Below, piece by piece: positions 7,367 through 16,612 of a DNA stretch of 64,000 bases; within the stretch, counting starts at the first letter, position 1; each line of letters starts with the position of its first letter. The notes under the pieces are model-generated. The model searched no databases. It saw only the letters and a program-made list of their open reading frames with translations, and had not been told where the DNA came from. A program made the translations under genes and the position numbers. Origin of the DNA: Streptomyces rishiriensis (lineage in GTDB: Bacteria; Actinomycetota; Actinomycetes; Streptomycetales; Streptomycetaceae); the NCBI RefSeq assembly GCF_003112535.1, contig NZ_BEWA01000003.1, positions 248,001-312,000 of the forward strand, written 5' to 3'.

Positions 7367-9511
7367 ATGCGGCCCGTTTCCCACATCGAACGCACGGTGG
7401 CGCCTTTCGAGGTCGTCAGTCCCTATCAGCCCAGCGGTGACCAGCCCGCGGCCATCGCCGAGCTGGCCAAGCGCGTCGAAGCAGGCGAGAAGGACGTCGT
7501 CCTGCTCGGCGCCACCGGCACCGGAAAGTCCGCGACCACCGCGTGGATGATCGAGAAGCTCCAGCGCCCCACCCTGGTGATGGCGCCGAACAAGACCCTG
7601 GCCGCCCAGCTGGCGAACGAGTTCCGCGAACTGCTGCCGAACAACGCGGTCGAATACTTCGTCTCGTACTACGACTACTACCAGCCCGAGGCGTACGTAC
7701 CGCAGTCGGACACCTACATCGAGAAGGACTCCTCGATCAACGAGGAGGTCGAGCGTCTGCGTCACTCCGCGACCAACTCGCTGCTCACCCGGCGTGACGT
7801 CGTGGTGGTCGCCTCGGTCTCCTGCATCTACGGCCTCGGCACCCCGCAGGAGTACGTGGACCGCATGGTCCCCCTCCGGGTCGGTGACGAGCTCGACCGG
7901 GACGAGCTGCTGCGACGCTTCGTCGACATCCAGTACACGCGCAACGACCTGGCCTTCACCCGCGGCACCTTCCGGGTGCGCGGCGACACCATCGAGATCT
8001 TCCCGGTCTACGAGGAGCTCGCCGTCCGCATCGAGATGTTCGGCGACGAGATCGAGGCCCTGTCCACCCTGCACCCGCTCACCGGCGAGATCATCAGCGA
8101 CGACCAGCAGCTGTACATCTTCCCGGCCACCCACTACGTCGCGGGCCCCGAGCGCCTGGAGCGGGCCGCGAACGACATCGAGAAGGAACTGGGCGAGCGC
8201 CTGGCCGAACTGGAGAAGCAGGGCAAACTGCTGGAGGCCCAGCGGCTGCGGATGCGCACCACGTACGACCTGGAGATGCTCCGCCAGATCGGCTCCTGCT
8301 CCGGCGTCGAGAACTACTCGATGCACTTCGACGGCCGTCTGCCGGGCTCTCCGCCGAACACCCTGCTCGACTACTTCCCGGACGACTTCCTGCTCGTCAT
8401 CGACGAGTCCCACGTCACCGTCCCCCAGATCGGCGCCATGTACGAGGGCGACGCCTCCCGCAAGCGCACCCTCGTCGATCACGGCTTCCGGCTGCCCTCC
8501 GCCCTCGACAACCGTCCCCTGAAGTGGGAGGAGTTCCAGGAGCGCATCGGGCAGACCGTCTACCTGTCGGCGACGCCCGGCAAGTACGAGCTCTCGCGCG
8601 GGGACGGCGTTGTCGAGCAGATCATCCGCCCCACCGGCCTCATCGACCCCGAAGTCGTCGTCAAGCCGACCGAGGGCCAGATCGACGACCTGGTGCACGA
8701 GATCCGCACGCGCGTGGAGAAGGACGAGCGCGTCCTGGTCACCACGCTCACCAAGAAGATGGCCGAGGACCTCACGGACTACTTCCTGGAACTCGGCATC
8801 CAGGTGCGCTACCTGCACAGTGACGTCGACACGCTGCGCCGTATCGAGCTGCTGCGCGAACTGCGTGCGGGCGAGTTCGACGTCCTGGTCGGCATCAACC
8901 TGCTGCGTGAGGGCCTGGACCTGCCCGAGGTGTCCCTGGTGGCGATCCTCGACGCCGACAAGGAGGGCTTCCTGCGCTCGGGAACCTCGCTGATCCAGAC
9001 GATCGGCCGCGCGGCGCGCAACGTCTCCGGTCAGGTCCACATGTACGCCGACAAGATCACCCCGGGCATGGAGCGGGCCATCGAGGAGACCAACCGCCGC
9101 CGGGAGAAGCAGGTCGCCTACAACACGGCGCGCGGCATCGACCCGCAGCCGCTGCGCAAGAAGATCAACGACATCGTCGCCCAGATCGCCCGCGAGGAGG
9201 TCGACACCGAGCAGCTGCTGGGCTCCGGCTACCGGGCGAAGAAGGACGGCGGCGGCACGAAGGCGCCGGTGCCCTCCCTCGGCGACAAGGCGGCCAAGGG
9301 CGCGAAGTCCAAGGCGGCCAGGGGCAAGGCGAAGGAGACGGTTCCGACCGACCGTCCCGCGGCCGAACTCGCGGAGCAGATCGAGGAGATGACCGAGCGT
9401 ATGCGGGCCGCCGCGGCGGACCTCCAGTTCGAGGTCGCCGCCCGGATCCGCGACGAGGTCTCCGAGATGAAGAAGGAACTGCGCCAGATGAGAGAGGCCG
9501 GACTGGCCTGA
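7367..9511 (+). CDS. uvrB: Excinuclease ABC subunit UvrB
   Basis: 714-aa damage-verifying helicase of nucleotide excision repair. It is loaded by UvrA and recruits UvrC. Walker A GATGTGKS at 48-55; the damage-probing beta-hairpin begins with [12 protein letters not shown] near 101; helicase motifs follow, including DESH and the GRAARN motif; the C-terminal UVR domain that contacts UvrC covers the last 35-40 residues. Between the helicase core and the UVR domain is a lysine/alanine-rich linker (around 625-665), longer than in many UvrB proteins. ATG 7367 has no Shine-Dalgarno; the promoter position implies leaderless translation. Confidence 0.98.
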   Translation: MRPVSHIERTVAPFEVVSPYQPSGDQPAAIAELAKRVEAGEKDVVLLGATGTGKSATTAWMIEKLQRPTLVMAPNKTLAAQLANEFRELLPNNAVEYFVSYYDYYQPEAYVPQSDTYIEKDSSINEEVERLRHSATNSLLTRRDVVVVASVSCIYGLGTPQEYVDRMVPLRVGDELDRDELLRRFVDIQYTRNDLAFTRGTFRVRGDTIEIFPVYEELAVRIEMFGDEIEALSTLHPLTGEIISDDQQLYIFPATHYVAGPERLERAANDIEKELGERLAELEKQGKLLEAQRLRMRTTYDLEMLRQIGSCSGVENYSMHFDGRLPGSPPNTLLDYFPDDFLLVIDESHVTVPQIGAMYEGDASRKRTLVDHGFRLPSALDNRPLKWEEFQERIGQTVYLSATPGKYELSRGDGVVEQIIRPTGLIDPEVVVKPTEGQIDDLVHEIRTRVEKDERVLVTTLTKKMAEDLTDYFLELGIQVRYLHSDVDTLRRIELLRELRAGEFDVLVGINLLREGLDLPEVSLVAILDADKEGFLRSGTSLIQTIGRAARNVSGQVHMYADKITPGMERAIEETNRRREKQVAYNTARGIDPQPLRKKINDIVAQIAREEVDTEQLLGSGYRAKKDGGGTKAPVPSLGDKAAKGAKSKAARGKAKETVPTDRPAAELAEQIEEMTERMRAAAADLQFEVAARIRDEVSEMKKELRQMREAGLA

Positions 9512-9695
9512 CGGAGAGGCCGGACCGGCCCGCCGGGGCGGGAGCGGCCGCTGTGGCGGGGTCGGGCACGCGCTGTGTTGCAAGACCGACACAAAGTGCG
9601 GGCCCGGCTACGGCAGTGTCCGTGCATTTGCGTAGTGTTTCGGTCAACCGCGGGGGCCGCGGCAACAGGGGACAGTCCGAGAGGGGAATCAGCGC

Positions 9696-10274
9696 GTGAC
9701 CGTCAACATGACCAAGGGTCAGGCCATCAGTCTGCAGAAGAACGACGGGGGCAGCCTGACCGCGGTGCGCATGGGTCTCGGCTGGCAGGCGGCCCCGCGG
9801 CGCGGCCTGTTCGGCTCCCGGACCCGGGAGATCGACCTCGACGCCTCCGCCGTTCTGTTCGCGGACAAGCAGCCGGTCGACGTCGTCTTCTTCCGTCACC
9901 TGGTGAGCGACGACGGCTCCGTGCGTCACACCGGCGACAACCTCGTCGGCGGTGTCGGCCAGGGCGGTGACGACGAGGCGATCCTCGTGGACCTCGCGCG
10001 CGTGCCGGTCCACATCGACCAGATCGTCTTCACCGTGAACTCGTTCACCGGCCAGACGTTCCAGGAGGTGCAGAACGCCTTCTGCCGGCTGGTCGACGAG
10101 ACCAACGGCCAGGAACTCGCGCGTTACACGCTCGCGGGCGGCGGCGCGTACACGGCACAGATCATGGCGAAGGTGCACCGGGTGGGCGGTGGCTGGAACA
10201 TGACGGCCCTCGGCACTCCCGCCAACGGCCGCACCTTCCAGGACCTGATGCCCGCGATCCTCCCGGCGCTGTAG
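9696..10274 (+). CDS. terD: TerD-family stress protein
   Basis: 192-aa cytosolic TerD-domain protein, a family with calcium-binding loops linked to tellurite and general stress resistance. The characteristic DLDASAVLF is near 46-54, followed by DNLVGGVGQGGDDE and the core IVFTVNSFTGQTFQEVQNAFCRLVD. GTG 9696 is preceded by GAGGGG at about 9 nt. It starts a Ter module with the TerD-fusion protein 57 nt downstream and terC further on. TerD proteins are thought to form membrane-associated complexes with TerC; the biochemical activity is unknown. Confidence 0.9.
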   Translation: MTVNMTKGQAISLQKNDGGSLTAVRMGLGWQAAPRRGLFGSRTREIDLDASAVLFADKQPVDVVFFRHLVSDDGSVRHTGDNLVGGVGQGGDDEAILVDLARVPVHIDQIVFTVNSFTGQTFQEVQNAFCRLVDETNGQELARYTLAGGGAYTAQIMAKVHRVGGGWNMTALGTPANGRTFQDLMPAILPAL

Positions 10275-10331
10275 CAGCCCCGGCGAGCGGCACACGACGA
10301 CACCACACGCGACGCAGGGGGACGACAGGCG

Positions 10332-12347
10332 ATGGTGGCCGAGCTGGTGCGGGGGCAGAACCACCCGCTCTCCCAGGTCCGGCTCGAGATCCGGGTCTCG
10401 GCCGGCCGGCCGGTCGTGGCGGCTGCCACGCTCGGGGACGAGAGCGGCAGGATCCACGGCGTCGAGTGGGTGGCCCACCCGGGGGCGCCCACACTGCCCG
10501 GCCTGGAGGTTTCCCGGCAGGCGGCGGCCGACCACCGCCTCGCGGTGGACCTGGACGCCATGCCGGCGACCGTGCACCGGGTCGACGTCCTGCTCGCGCT
10601 GCCCCCCGGTGCCGGCGGGCCGGTCAGCTTCGGCTCGCTCTCGGCCCCCTTCGTCGCGGTCACCGGGCTCGACGGCGTCGAGGTCGCCTCGTACACCATC
10701 ACCGGCCTGGACGCGGAGTCGGCGGTCGTCGCACTGGAGCTCTACCGACGGCAGGGCGCCTGGAAGGTGCGCGCCGTCGGCCAGGGCTATGCGGGCGGCC
10801 TGGCCGCACTCCTCACCGACCAGGGACTGCCGCAGGCGCGCCAGCTCGCGGCCGCCATCGACGACGCCGTCGCCCAGGGCCTGGCCCGCTCGGTTCCGGC
10901 GCCGCCGCGCACGGCCGACGGGGACCGCTCCCGTCAGGCGGCCGCGTCCGCGCTCGGCCCGGACCAGAGCGGCTCGCCCCACGGCGCCCAGCAGGGCGGG
11001 CACAGTGCGGTCGGCCCCTACGGGGCGGTCCAGAACCCGCAGGGCTCCCCGGGGCAGGGCCGTCCGGCGGGTTCCCCGTCGGCGGACCCGGACGCCACCC
11101 AGCCGACGCCGACGGCGTCACCCGGCGCGCCGATCGACTACAGCCACCCGCGTCGGCAGAACGCGGCACCGCCCCCGCCCCCGCCGAGCGCGCCCCCGGC
11201 GCCGCCCGGACAGCCCGCACGTCCCGTCGCCGGCGACGCGACCGGCTGGTCGATGGAGGAGCGGCTGTACAACCAGGTCTGGGGGATGTTCGAGGACCTG
11301 GCCCGCACCACGGCCGCGTATCGCAGCGCCGTCGACTTCGCCGACGCGCGGATGGAGAAGGAACTCGACCAGGTCCTGTCCGACCCGCGCAGCAGGATCG
11401 GCGGACAGGGCGACGCGGCCCGGGAGGCTGCGCAGTCCAAGCGCATGCAGCTCGTCGACCAGGCCCGCGAGGCGCTGGAGCGGGATCTCGTCCAGCTCGG
11501 CGCCGAGGCCGACGTGGTCGAACCGGCGTTGCCGGCGGCGTTCGCGCGCTGGGACAACCCCGTGTGGCACGCCTACCGGGTGCCCATGGAGATGCCCATG
11601 GCACTGCGGCTGGGCGACCTCCATCTGCCCGAGAGCGACCCGCTGCGCATCCCCATGCTGGTCCGGCTCCCGCTCGAACGCGGCCTGTGGATCGACAGCG
11701 GCCGGCCGGGCTCGTTCGACGGGGCGATCGTCGACTCGCACGAGGTGCGCCGCCTCGCGATGGAGTCCGCCGTGGCGCACATCGCCCGTCTGCTGGCGGT
11801 GCATCCGGCGGGCGAGTTCACCGTGCACGTCGTCGATCCGGCCGGTTCGGGCGCGAGGGAGCTCGCACCGCTGGTGCAGAGCGGGGTCCTCACGGCCCCG
11901 CCCGCGGCGGGCGCGGCAGGCGTCGCGGCGGTCCTCGGACAGCTCACCGAGCGGGTCGACCTGGTGCAGATGGCGGTGCGCGCAGGCGCGGCCGACTCGT
12001 TGCCGCCCGGCTTCGACACCTCCCAGCAGCTTCTGGTCGTCAACGACTTCCCGCACGGTTTCGACGACCGGGCGGTGACCCGGCTTCGCTACCTCGCGGA
12101 CGAGGGCCCCGCCGTGGGCGTGCACCTGATGATGGTCGCCGACCGGGAGGACGCCGGCGATTACGGTCCGTTGCTGGATCCGCTGTGGCGCGGGCTGCTG
12201 CGGCTGACGCCGGTGGCCGAGGACCATCTCGCCGACCCCTGGGTCGGGCACGCCTGGACGTACGAACCCGCGATGGTGCCGCCTGGCAGTCAGGTGCTCC
12301 AGCAGGTCCTCGCCCAGGTGGCGAGAGCGCGCACCAAGCACTCGTAA
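10332..12347 (+). CDS. TerD-domain protein fused to a degenerate FtsK-like NTPase domain
   Basis: 671 aa in three parts. Residues 1 to about 190 are a TerD-like beta-sandwich (VRLEIRVSAG...VDVLLALP...FVAVTGLDG). About 195-300 is a disordered P/A/G/Q-rich linker. About 305-671 begins with a helical segment and continues with a domain resembling FtsK/EccC NTPases: IPMLVRLPLERGLWID, then FTVHVVDPAG (Walker B-like position) and LLVVNDFPHGFDD. No GxxGxGK[ST] Walker A is present, so this looks like a pseudo-ATPase. Start ATG 10332 behind AGGGGGACG. It lies between terD and terC, so it probably scaffolds the Ter complex. The NTPase relation is pattern recognition only. Confidence 0.7.
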   Translation: MVAELVRGQNHPLSQVRLEIRVSAGRPVVAAATLGDESGRIHGVEWVAHPGAPTLPGLEVSRQAAADHRLAVDLDAMPATVHRVDVLLALPPGAGGPVSFGSLSAPFVAVTGLDGVEVASYTITGLDAESAVVALELYRRQGAWKVRAVGQGYAGGLAALLTDQGLPQARQLAAAIDDAVAQGLARSVPAPPRTADGDRSRQAAASALGPDQSGSPHGAQQGGHSAVGPYGAVQNPQGSPGQGRPAGSPSADPDATQPTPTASPGAPIDYSHPRRQNAAPPPPPPSAPPAPPGQPARPVAGDATGWSMEERLYNQVWGMFEDLARTTAAYRSAVDFADARMEKELDQVLSDPRSRIGGQGDAAREAAQSKRMQLVDQAREALERDLVQLGAEADVVEPALPAAFARWDNPVWHAYRVPMEMPMALRLGDLHLPESDPLRIPMLVRLPLERGLWIDSGRPGSFDGAIVDSHEVRRLAMESAVAHIARLLAVHPAGEFTVHVVDPAGSGARELAPLVQSGVLTAPPAAGAAGVAAVLGQLTERVDLVQMAVRAGAADSLPPGFDTSQQLLVVNDFPHGFDDRAVTRLRYLADEGPAVGVHLMMVADREDAGDYGPLLDPLWRGLLRLTPVAEDHLADPWVGHAWTYEPAMVPPGSQVLQQVLAQVARARTKHS

Positions 12348-12366
12348 AGTTCTCTGACCAGGCAAT

Positions 12367-12385
12367 TTGGCATTTCTTTTGCCAA
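12367..12385 (+). other. AT-rich inverted repeat after the TerD-fusion gene
   Basis: TTGGCA-TTTCTTT-TGCCAA, perfect 6-bp arms with a T-rich loop, in an unusually AT-rich patch 20 nt after the stop codon. It could be a weak terminator or an operator of the terC promoter. Confidence 0.4.
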
Positions 12386-12427
12386 TCGCTTTACCTTTTC
12401 TTGGTGGTTGGGGTACTGTTTTCCTCA

Positions 12428-12577
12428 CGGAGGGGAGTACTCCTGCTGCGGCGTACCCGTCAATACGGATCACCGATGATCCCGGGGCGTCGGCTCGTTC
12501 CCGAGCGGACGGGTGGAAGAGACCTCCGGCAGCGCAACGACGCTGATTACCTGCCGTTACGTACTGCCGGAGGCGCA
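12428..12577 (+). promoter_or_regulatory. yybP-ykoY manganese riboswitch leader of terC
   Basis: Aptamer about 12428-12528. The conserved GGGGAGTA is at 12432-12439, CCGTCAATACGG at about 12457-12468, TCGGCTCG near 12490 (the second metal-binding loop), and AGACCT at 12520-12525. Stem P1 is CGGAGG (12428-12433) with CCTCCG (12523-12528). The expression platform is visible: CCTCCGGCAG (12523-12532) is fully complementary to CTGCCGGAGG (12564-12573), which contains the terC ribosome-binding site GGAGG. Metal-bound P1 would therefore free the ribosome-binding site and the unbound form would mask it. The family binds Mn2+ and commonly precedes TerC-like exporters. Confidence 0.87.
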
Positions 12578-13579
12578 GTGGATGTTTCCGTGACCCTATG
12601 GGTCCTCACCATCGTGGGCCTTGCCGCCCTCATCGCGGTCGACTTCTTCATCGGTCGCAAGCCGCACGACGTGTCCATCAAGGAAGCCGGGATCTGGACC
12701 GTCGTCTGGATCGCCCTGGCCGGGCTCTTCGGGGTCGGGCTGCTCCTCTTCGGCGGCGGCGAGCCGGCCGGGGAGTTCTTCGCCGGCTTCATCACCGAGA
12801 AGTCGCTCAGCGTCGACAACCTCTTCGTCTTCGTCCTGATCATGGCGAAGTTCGCGGTCCCGTCGCAGTACCAGCAGCGGGTTCTGCTCGTCGGCGTCCT
12901 CATAGCGCTCGTCCTGCGGGCGATCTTCATCGCCGCCGGCGCCGCGATCCTCGCCAGCTTCGCCTGGGTGTTCTACCTCTTCGGCGCCTTCCTGATCTGG
13001 ACCGCCTGGAAGCTCATCCAGGAGGCCCGGGCCGACGAGGAGGACGAGGAGTTCGAGGAGAACAAGCTGCTCAAGGCAGTCGAGAAGCGTTTCGGCGTCG
13101 CCGACCGTTACCACGGCACGAAGCTGTGGATCGAGCAGAACGGCAAGCGGGTCATGACGCCGATGCTGGTCGTCATGCTCGCGATCGGCACGACCGACGT
13201 GCTCTTCGCCCTCGACTCGATTCCCGCGATCTTCGGTCTGACGCAGGACCCGTACATCGTCTTCACGGCCAACGCGTTCGCCCTGATGGGTCTGCGGCAG
13301 CTGTACTTCCTCATCGGCGGCCTGCTGAGGAAGCTGGTCCACCTCAGCTACGGTCTGTCGATCATCCTCGGCTTCATCGGCGTGAAGCTGGTGCTGCACG
13401 CCCTGCACGAGTCCGGGGTGCACGTCCCCGAGATCAGCATCCCGGTGTCGCTGGGCGTGATCTGCTCCGTCCTGATCGTCACCACGATCACCAGCCTGCG
13501 CGCCTCGAAGAAGAAGGCGGCGGACGAGGCGGCGCAGACCGCGAGCGAAGGCGCTCCGAAGGACAGCATCGAGGCCTGA
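12578..13579 (+). CDS. terC: TerC-family integral membrane protein, probable Mn2+ exporter
   Basis: 333 aa with seven to nine predicted membrane helices. Conserved TerC signatures are SVDNLFVFVLI near 78-88 and TTDVLFALDSIPAIFG near 205-220, whose acidic residues lie inside the membrane. An acidic cytoplasmic loop (ADEEDEEFEENK) and a basic C-terminal tail are present. The start is GTG 12578, four bases after GGAGG; the upstream open frame overlaps the TerD-fusion gene in another frame and is not used. Control by the yybP-ykoY riboswitch supports a role in Mn2+ efflux or metalation of exported proteins rather than tellurite resistance alone. Confidence 0.92.
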   Translation: MDVSVTLWVLTIVGLAALIAVDFFIGRKPHDVSIKEAGIWTVVWIALAGLFGVGLLLFGGGEPAGEFFAGFITEKSLSVDNLFVFVLIMAKFAVPSQYQQRVLLVGVLIALVLRAIFIAAGAAILASFAWVFYLFGAFLIWTAWKLIQEARADEEDEEFEENKLLKAVEKRFGVADRYHGTKLWIEQNGKRVMTPMLVVMLAIGTTDVLFALDSIPAIFGLTQDPYIVFTANAFALMGLRQLYFLIGGLLRKLVHLSYGLSIILGFIGVKLVLHALHESGVHVPEISIPVSLGVICSVLIVTTITSLRASKKKAADEAAQTASEGAPKDSIEA

Positions 13580-13611
13580 CCACGGACGACGTAGGAACAA
13601 CCGCCCCAGGC

Positions 13612-13642
13612 AGCGGTGCGCGGCGAATTGCCGAGCACCGCT
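13612..13642 (+). terminator. Hairpin after terC
   Basis: AGCGGTGC (13612-13619) pairs with GCACCGCT (13635-13642), and an inner CGGC/GCCG pair extends the stem around a GAATT loop. No T-tract. Confidence 0.5.
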
Positions 13643-13671
13643 CCCGGTGCTTCGTTGAGAGGTGCGCGTCT

Positions 13672-13694
13672 CCCGTCCGGGAGCGCCGGACGGG
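13672..13694 (+). other. Hairpin in the leader of the 104-aa gene
   Basis: CCCGTCCGG (13672-13680), GAGCG loop, CCGGACGGG (13686-13694), ending 3 nt before the GGAGG of the next gene. It may influence its translation. Confidence 0.4.
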
Positions 13695-13705
13695 CCGGAG
13701 GCACC

Positions 13706-14020
13706 ATGAGTACACCGCAGAGGTTCGTGCAGATCCTGGAGTTCGAGACCGACCGCATCGACGACATGCGGGCGCTGGGCGAGGAAGGGGATCAGCGTCT
13801 CGCCGGCCGGCCCGACGGTCCGGTCCGCCGCCTCGTCCTCAAGGACAGGAGCCGGCCCAACCGCTATCTGGTGATGGTCGAGTTCGACTCCTACGAGGAG
13901 GCCATGCGCAACAGCGACGACCCCGAGACGGGCAAGTTCGCGCAGGCGATGGCCGCCCTGTGCACCTCACCCCCGTCCTTCACGGACTGCGACGTGGTGG
14001 ACGCCGCCGACTTCAGGTGA
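13706..14020 (+). CDS. Small dimeric alpha/beta-barrel-like protein
   Basis: 104-aa protein of unknown function. The pattern of strands (RFVQILEFET, RYLVMVEFDSYEEAM) and the acidic ends resemble the ferredoxin-like dimeric alpha/beta barrel group (ABM/EthD type), which includes monooxygenases and binding proteins. The start ATG 13706 has GGAGG 4-5 nt upstream; the frame extends upstream through the hairpin region without coding character. No catalytic residues can be named. It is flanked by hairpins on both sides, so it is probably monocistronic. Confidence 0.75.
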   Translation: MSTPQRFVQILEFETDRIDDMRALGEEGDQRLAGRPDGPVRRLVLKDRSRPNRYLVMVEFDSYEEAMRNSDDPETGKFAQAMAALCTSPPSFTDCDVVDAADFR

Positions 14021-14093
14021 CGTAGACCGCGGTCAGGGCCGCACCGGGCGCCGGGAGTACCGGTCGCACCGGACCCACAGGTCACCCGGGCCG

Positions 14094-14138
14094 CGCAGAG
14101 CCGTACGGGCTGGCATGCGAAGCCCGTACGGCTCTGCG
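14094..14138 (+). terminator. Strong 18-bp stem-loop
   Basis: A perfect 18-bp stem (CGCAGAGCCGTACGGGCT, 14094-14111, with its complement at 14121-14138) and a 9-nt loop. It is a likely terminator of the 104-aa gene. It ends only 11 nt before the chaA ATG. Confidence 0.65.
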
Positions 14139-14149
14139 ACGATCACTGC

Positions 14150-15249
14150 ATGATCGCTCGGCTCACGTCGGTCGCGGCCCGGTGGACGTCCCTCGTGCCG
14201 GCGTTGGCGGTCGTCCTGCTGGCCCTGACCTGGGGACGCGATCTGCCCGGCGCGGTCGTCGCCCTGGTGACGCCGGTCCTCGCCGGAGCCGTCCTGGCCG
14301 CCGTGCACCACGCGGAGGTCGTCGCCCACCGGGTGGGAGAGCCGTTCGGCTCCCTCGTCCTGGCGGTCGCCGTGACGATCATCGAAGTAGCCCTGATCGT
14401 CACCTTGATGGTGGACGGCGGCGACAAGAGCGCGACGCTGGCCAGGGACACGGTCTTCGCCGCCGTCATGATCACCTGCAACGGCGTCGTCGGCCTGTGC
14501 CTGCTGGTCGCCTCCCTGCGCCACGGCACGGCGGTCTTCAACCCGGAGGGCACCGGCGCCGCCCTGGCCACCGTCGCGACCCTGGCCACGCTCAGCCTGG
14601 TCCTGCCGACCTTCACCACCAGCAGACCGGGCCCGGAGTTCTCCGACGTCCAGCTCACCTTCGCCGCCGTGTCCTCGCTGATCCTGTACGGCCTGTTCGT
14701 GACGACCCAGACCTTCCGGCACCGCGACTACTTCCTGCCGGTCACCCGCCAGGGAGAGGTGATCACCGTTGACGACCACGCCGGCGTCCCGACCTCCCGG
14801 GCCGCGCTGACCAGCCTCGGTCTCCTCGGCCTCGCCCTGATCACGTGGTGGGCCTCGCCAAGGGCGTCTCGCCCACGATCGAGTCGGTGGTCGAGACCGC
14901 CGGCCTCCACCAGGCCGTCGTCGGCGTCGTCATCGCGCTGCTCGTGCTGCTCCCCGAGACCATCGCCGCGCTGCGCTCCGCCCGCCGCGACCGGGTGCAG
15001 ACCAGCCTCAACCTCGCCCTCGGCTCCGCGATGGCCAGCATCGGACTGACCATCCCCGCCGTCGCGCTGGCCTCCTTCTGGCTCTCCGGGCCGCTCGTCC
15101 TCGGCCTCGGCTCCACCTACACGGTGCTGCTCGCGCTGACGGTCGTGGTCAGCTCGCTGACCGTGGTCCCCGGCCGGGCCACGCCGCTGCAGGGCGGCGT
15201 CCACCTCGTGCTCTTCGCGGCCTACCTGGAGCTGGCGATCAATCCGTAG
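14150..15249 (+). pseudogene. chaA: ChaA-like Ca2+/H+ antiporter, interrupted by a frameshift
   Basis: CaCA-family cation/proton exchanger split over two frames. The first frame (14150 to about 14843) gives MIARLTSVAARW... with the acidic motif EPFGSLVLAVAVTIIEVALIV, and runs to LGLALI. The second frame, from about 14845 to 15249, continues as VVGLAKGVSPTIESV... and holds the second repeat motif PETIAALRSARR...ALGSAMASIGLTIP. Joining ATC AC[N] GTG GTG restores one protein of about 366 aa, so one base appears missing near 14843-14844. This is either a genuine inactivating mutation or a sequencing error. Its 3' end overlaps the convergent MFS gene by 11 bp. Confidence 0.82.
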
Positions 15250-16543
15250 CCGGCTGCGCGACGGCCACCGGCGCCGGACGGGTCTCCGGGAGCAGCGCGA
15301 AACAGCCCAGACTGAGCAAGGCGACCCCGGTCAGATATGCCCCCACACCCCAGGGGACCGGGCCCGAGCGCTCCGCGAGCGCCGTCGCAGCGATCGGCGT
15401 GAGCGCCCCGCCGAGAACCCCGCCCAGGTTGTAGCCGACCGCCGCTCCGGTGCAGCGCACCCGCGGCGGGTACAGCTCCGGCAGATAGGCCGCGATCACC
15501 GCGAACATCGTGACGAAGGCGAGCAGCGCGCCCAGGATCCCCAGGAACATCGGCAGCGGCTCGCCGGTCGCGAGCAGCGCGACCATCGGCAGCATCCACA
15601 GAGCGGCCCCCGCGCAGCCCGCCAGACACAGCGGCCTTCGGCCGAAACGGTCGCCGAGCAGCGCCATCACCGGTGTCAGCGTCCCCTTCACCGCCACGGC
15701 GCCCATGATGCAGGCCAGCATCACCGTGCGGCTGACCCCCAGTCGTCCGGTCGCGTACGCCAGGGACCAGGTCGTCACGGCGTAGAAGATCGCGTACCCG
15801 ACGGCGAGCGCGCCGGCGGTCAGCAGGACGAGCCGCCAGTGCTCGCGCGCGACCTCGGCGAGCGGTACGCGCGCGTGGTCGTCGATCTCCAGGAACCGTG
15901 GGCTCTCGGGCAGCGACGTCCGCAGCCACAGCCCGCACACGGCGAGGGCCCCGGCGGCCCAGAACGGCACCCGCCATCCCCATTGCGCGAACTGCGCCTC
16001 CGTCAGCGTGGCCGACAGGGCCAGCATCATGCCGTTGGCGAGCAGGAACCCCACCGCCGGGCCGACCTGCGGGAAACTCGACCACAGCGCGCGCCGCCCG
16101 GCGGGCGCGTGCTCCGCGGTCAGCAGCACCGCGCCGCCCCACTCCCCGCCGAGCCCCAGCCCCTGCAGGAAACGCAAGCCGAGCAGCAGCACAGGGGCGG
16201 CCGCCCCGATCGTGTCGTACGCCGGCACACAGCCCACCGCGACCGTCGAGGCGCCGGTCAGCAGCAGCGAGACGACCAGGACAGGCCGCCGCCCGCGCCG
16301 GTCCCCGACGTGCCCGAACAGCACCGCGCCCAGCGGCCGGGCCACGAACCCCACGCCGAACGTCGCGAACGCGGCCAGCGTCCCCGCCTGCGGCGAGAAC
16401 GTCGGGAAGAACAGGGGGCCCAGGACCAGCGCGGCCGCGGTCCCGTAGACGAAGAAGTCGTAGAACTCGATGGCCGTCCCGGCGAGCGAGGCGGCCGCGA
16501 GCCGGGGCATGGAGGGCGCCTTCACGGTGCGTACGTCGTGCAT
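15239..16543 (-). CDS. MFS transporter of the metabolite:H+ symporter family
   Basis: 434 aa, about 12 membrane helices. The start LAGTAIEFYDFFVYG is the hallmark of the MHS group (ShiA, ProP, KgtP, CitA relatives), followed by the MFS loop motif GHVGDRRGRRPVL and the second-half counterpart GDRFGRRPL. RFLQGLGLGGEWGGAVLL (helix 4) is also characteristic. It probably imports an organic acid or osmolyte with protons, but the substrate is not evident. ATG 16543. It lies 69 bp downstream of the LD-carboxypeptidase gene on the same strand and is convergent with chaA. Confidence 0.85.
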   Translation of the reverse strand: MHDVRTVKAPSMPRLAAASLAGTAIEFYDFFVYGTAAALVLGPLFFPTFSPQAGTLAAFATFGVGFVARPLGAVLFGHVGDRRGRRPVLVVSLLLTGASTVAVGCVPAYDTIGAAAPVLLLGLRFLQGLGLGGEWGGAVLLTAEHAPAGRRALWSSFPQVGPAVGFLLANGMMLALSATLTEAQFAQWGWRVPFWAAGALAVCGLWLRTSLPESPRFLEIDDHARVPLAEVAREHWRLVLLTAGALAVGYAIFYAVTTWSLAYATGRLGVSRTVMLACIMGAVAVKGTLTPVMALLGDRFGRRPLCLAGCAGAALWMLPMVALLATGEPLPMFLGILGALLAFVTMFAVIAAYLPELYPPRVRCTGAAVGYNLGGVLGGALTPIAATALAERSGPVPWGVGAYLTGVALLSLGCFALLPETRPAPVAVAQPATD

Positions 16544-16612
16544 GCCGCGTCAACCACCCACGGTGATCGCGGGTTACGGGGGCGTGCGGGGCACGGACCG
16601 CCGCGCGGGAGC

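Noticed and set aside
9518..9530. GGCCGG-A-CCGGCC after uvrB as terminator
   Set aside because: Too short a loop for the full stem and no T-tract; left unassigned.
7001..9592. Open frame of over 860 codons antisense to uvrB
   Set aside because: Shadow of uvrB; no family motif and no ribosome-binding site.
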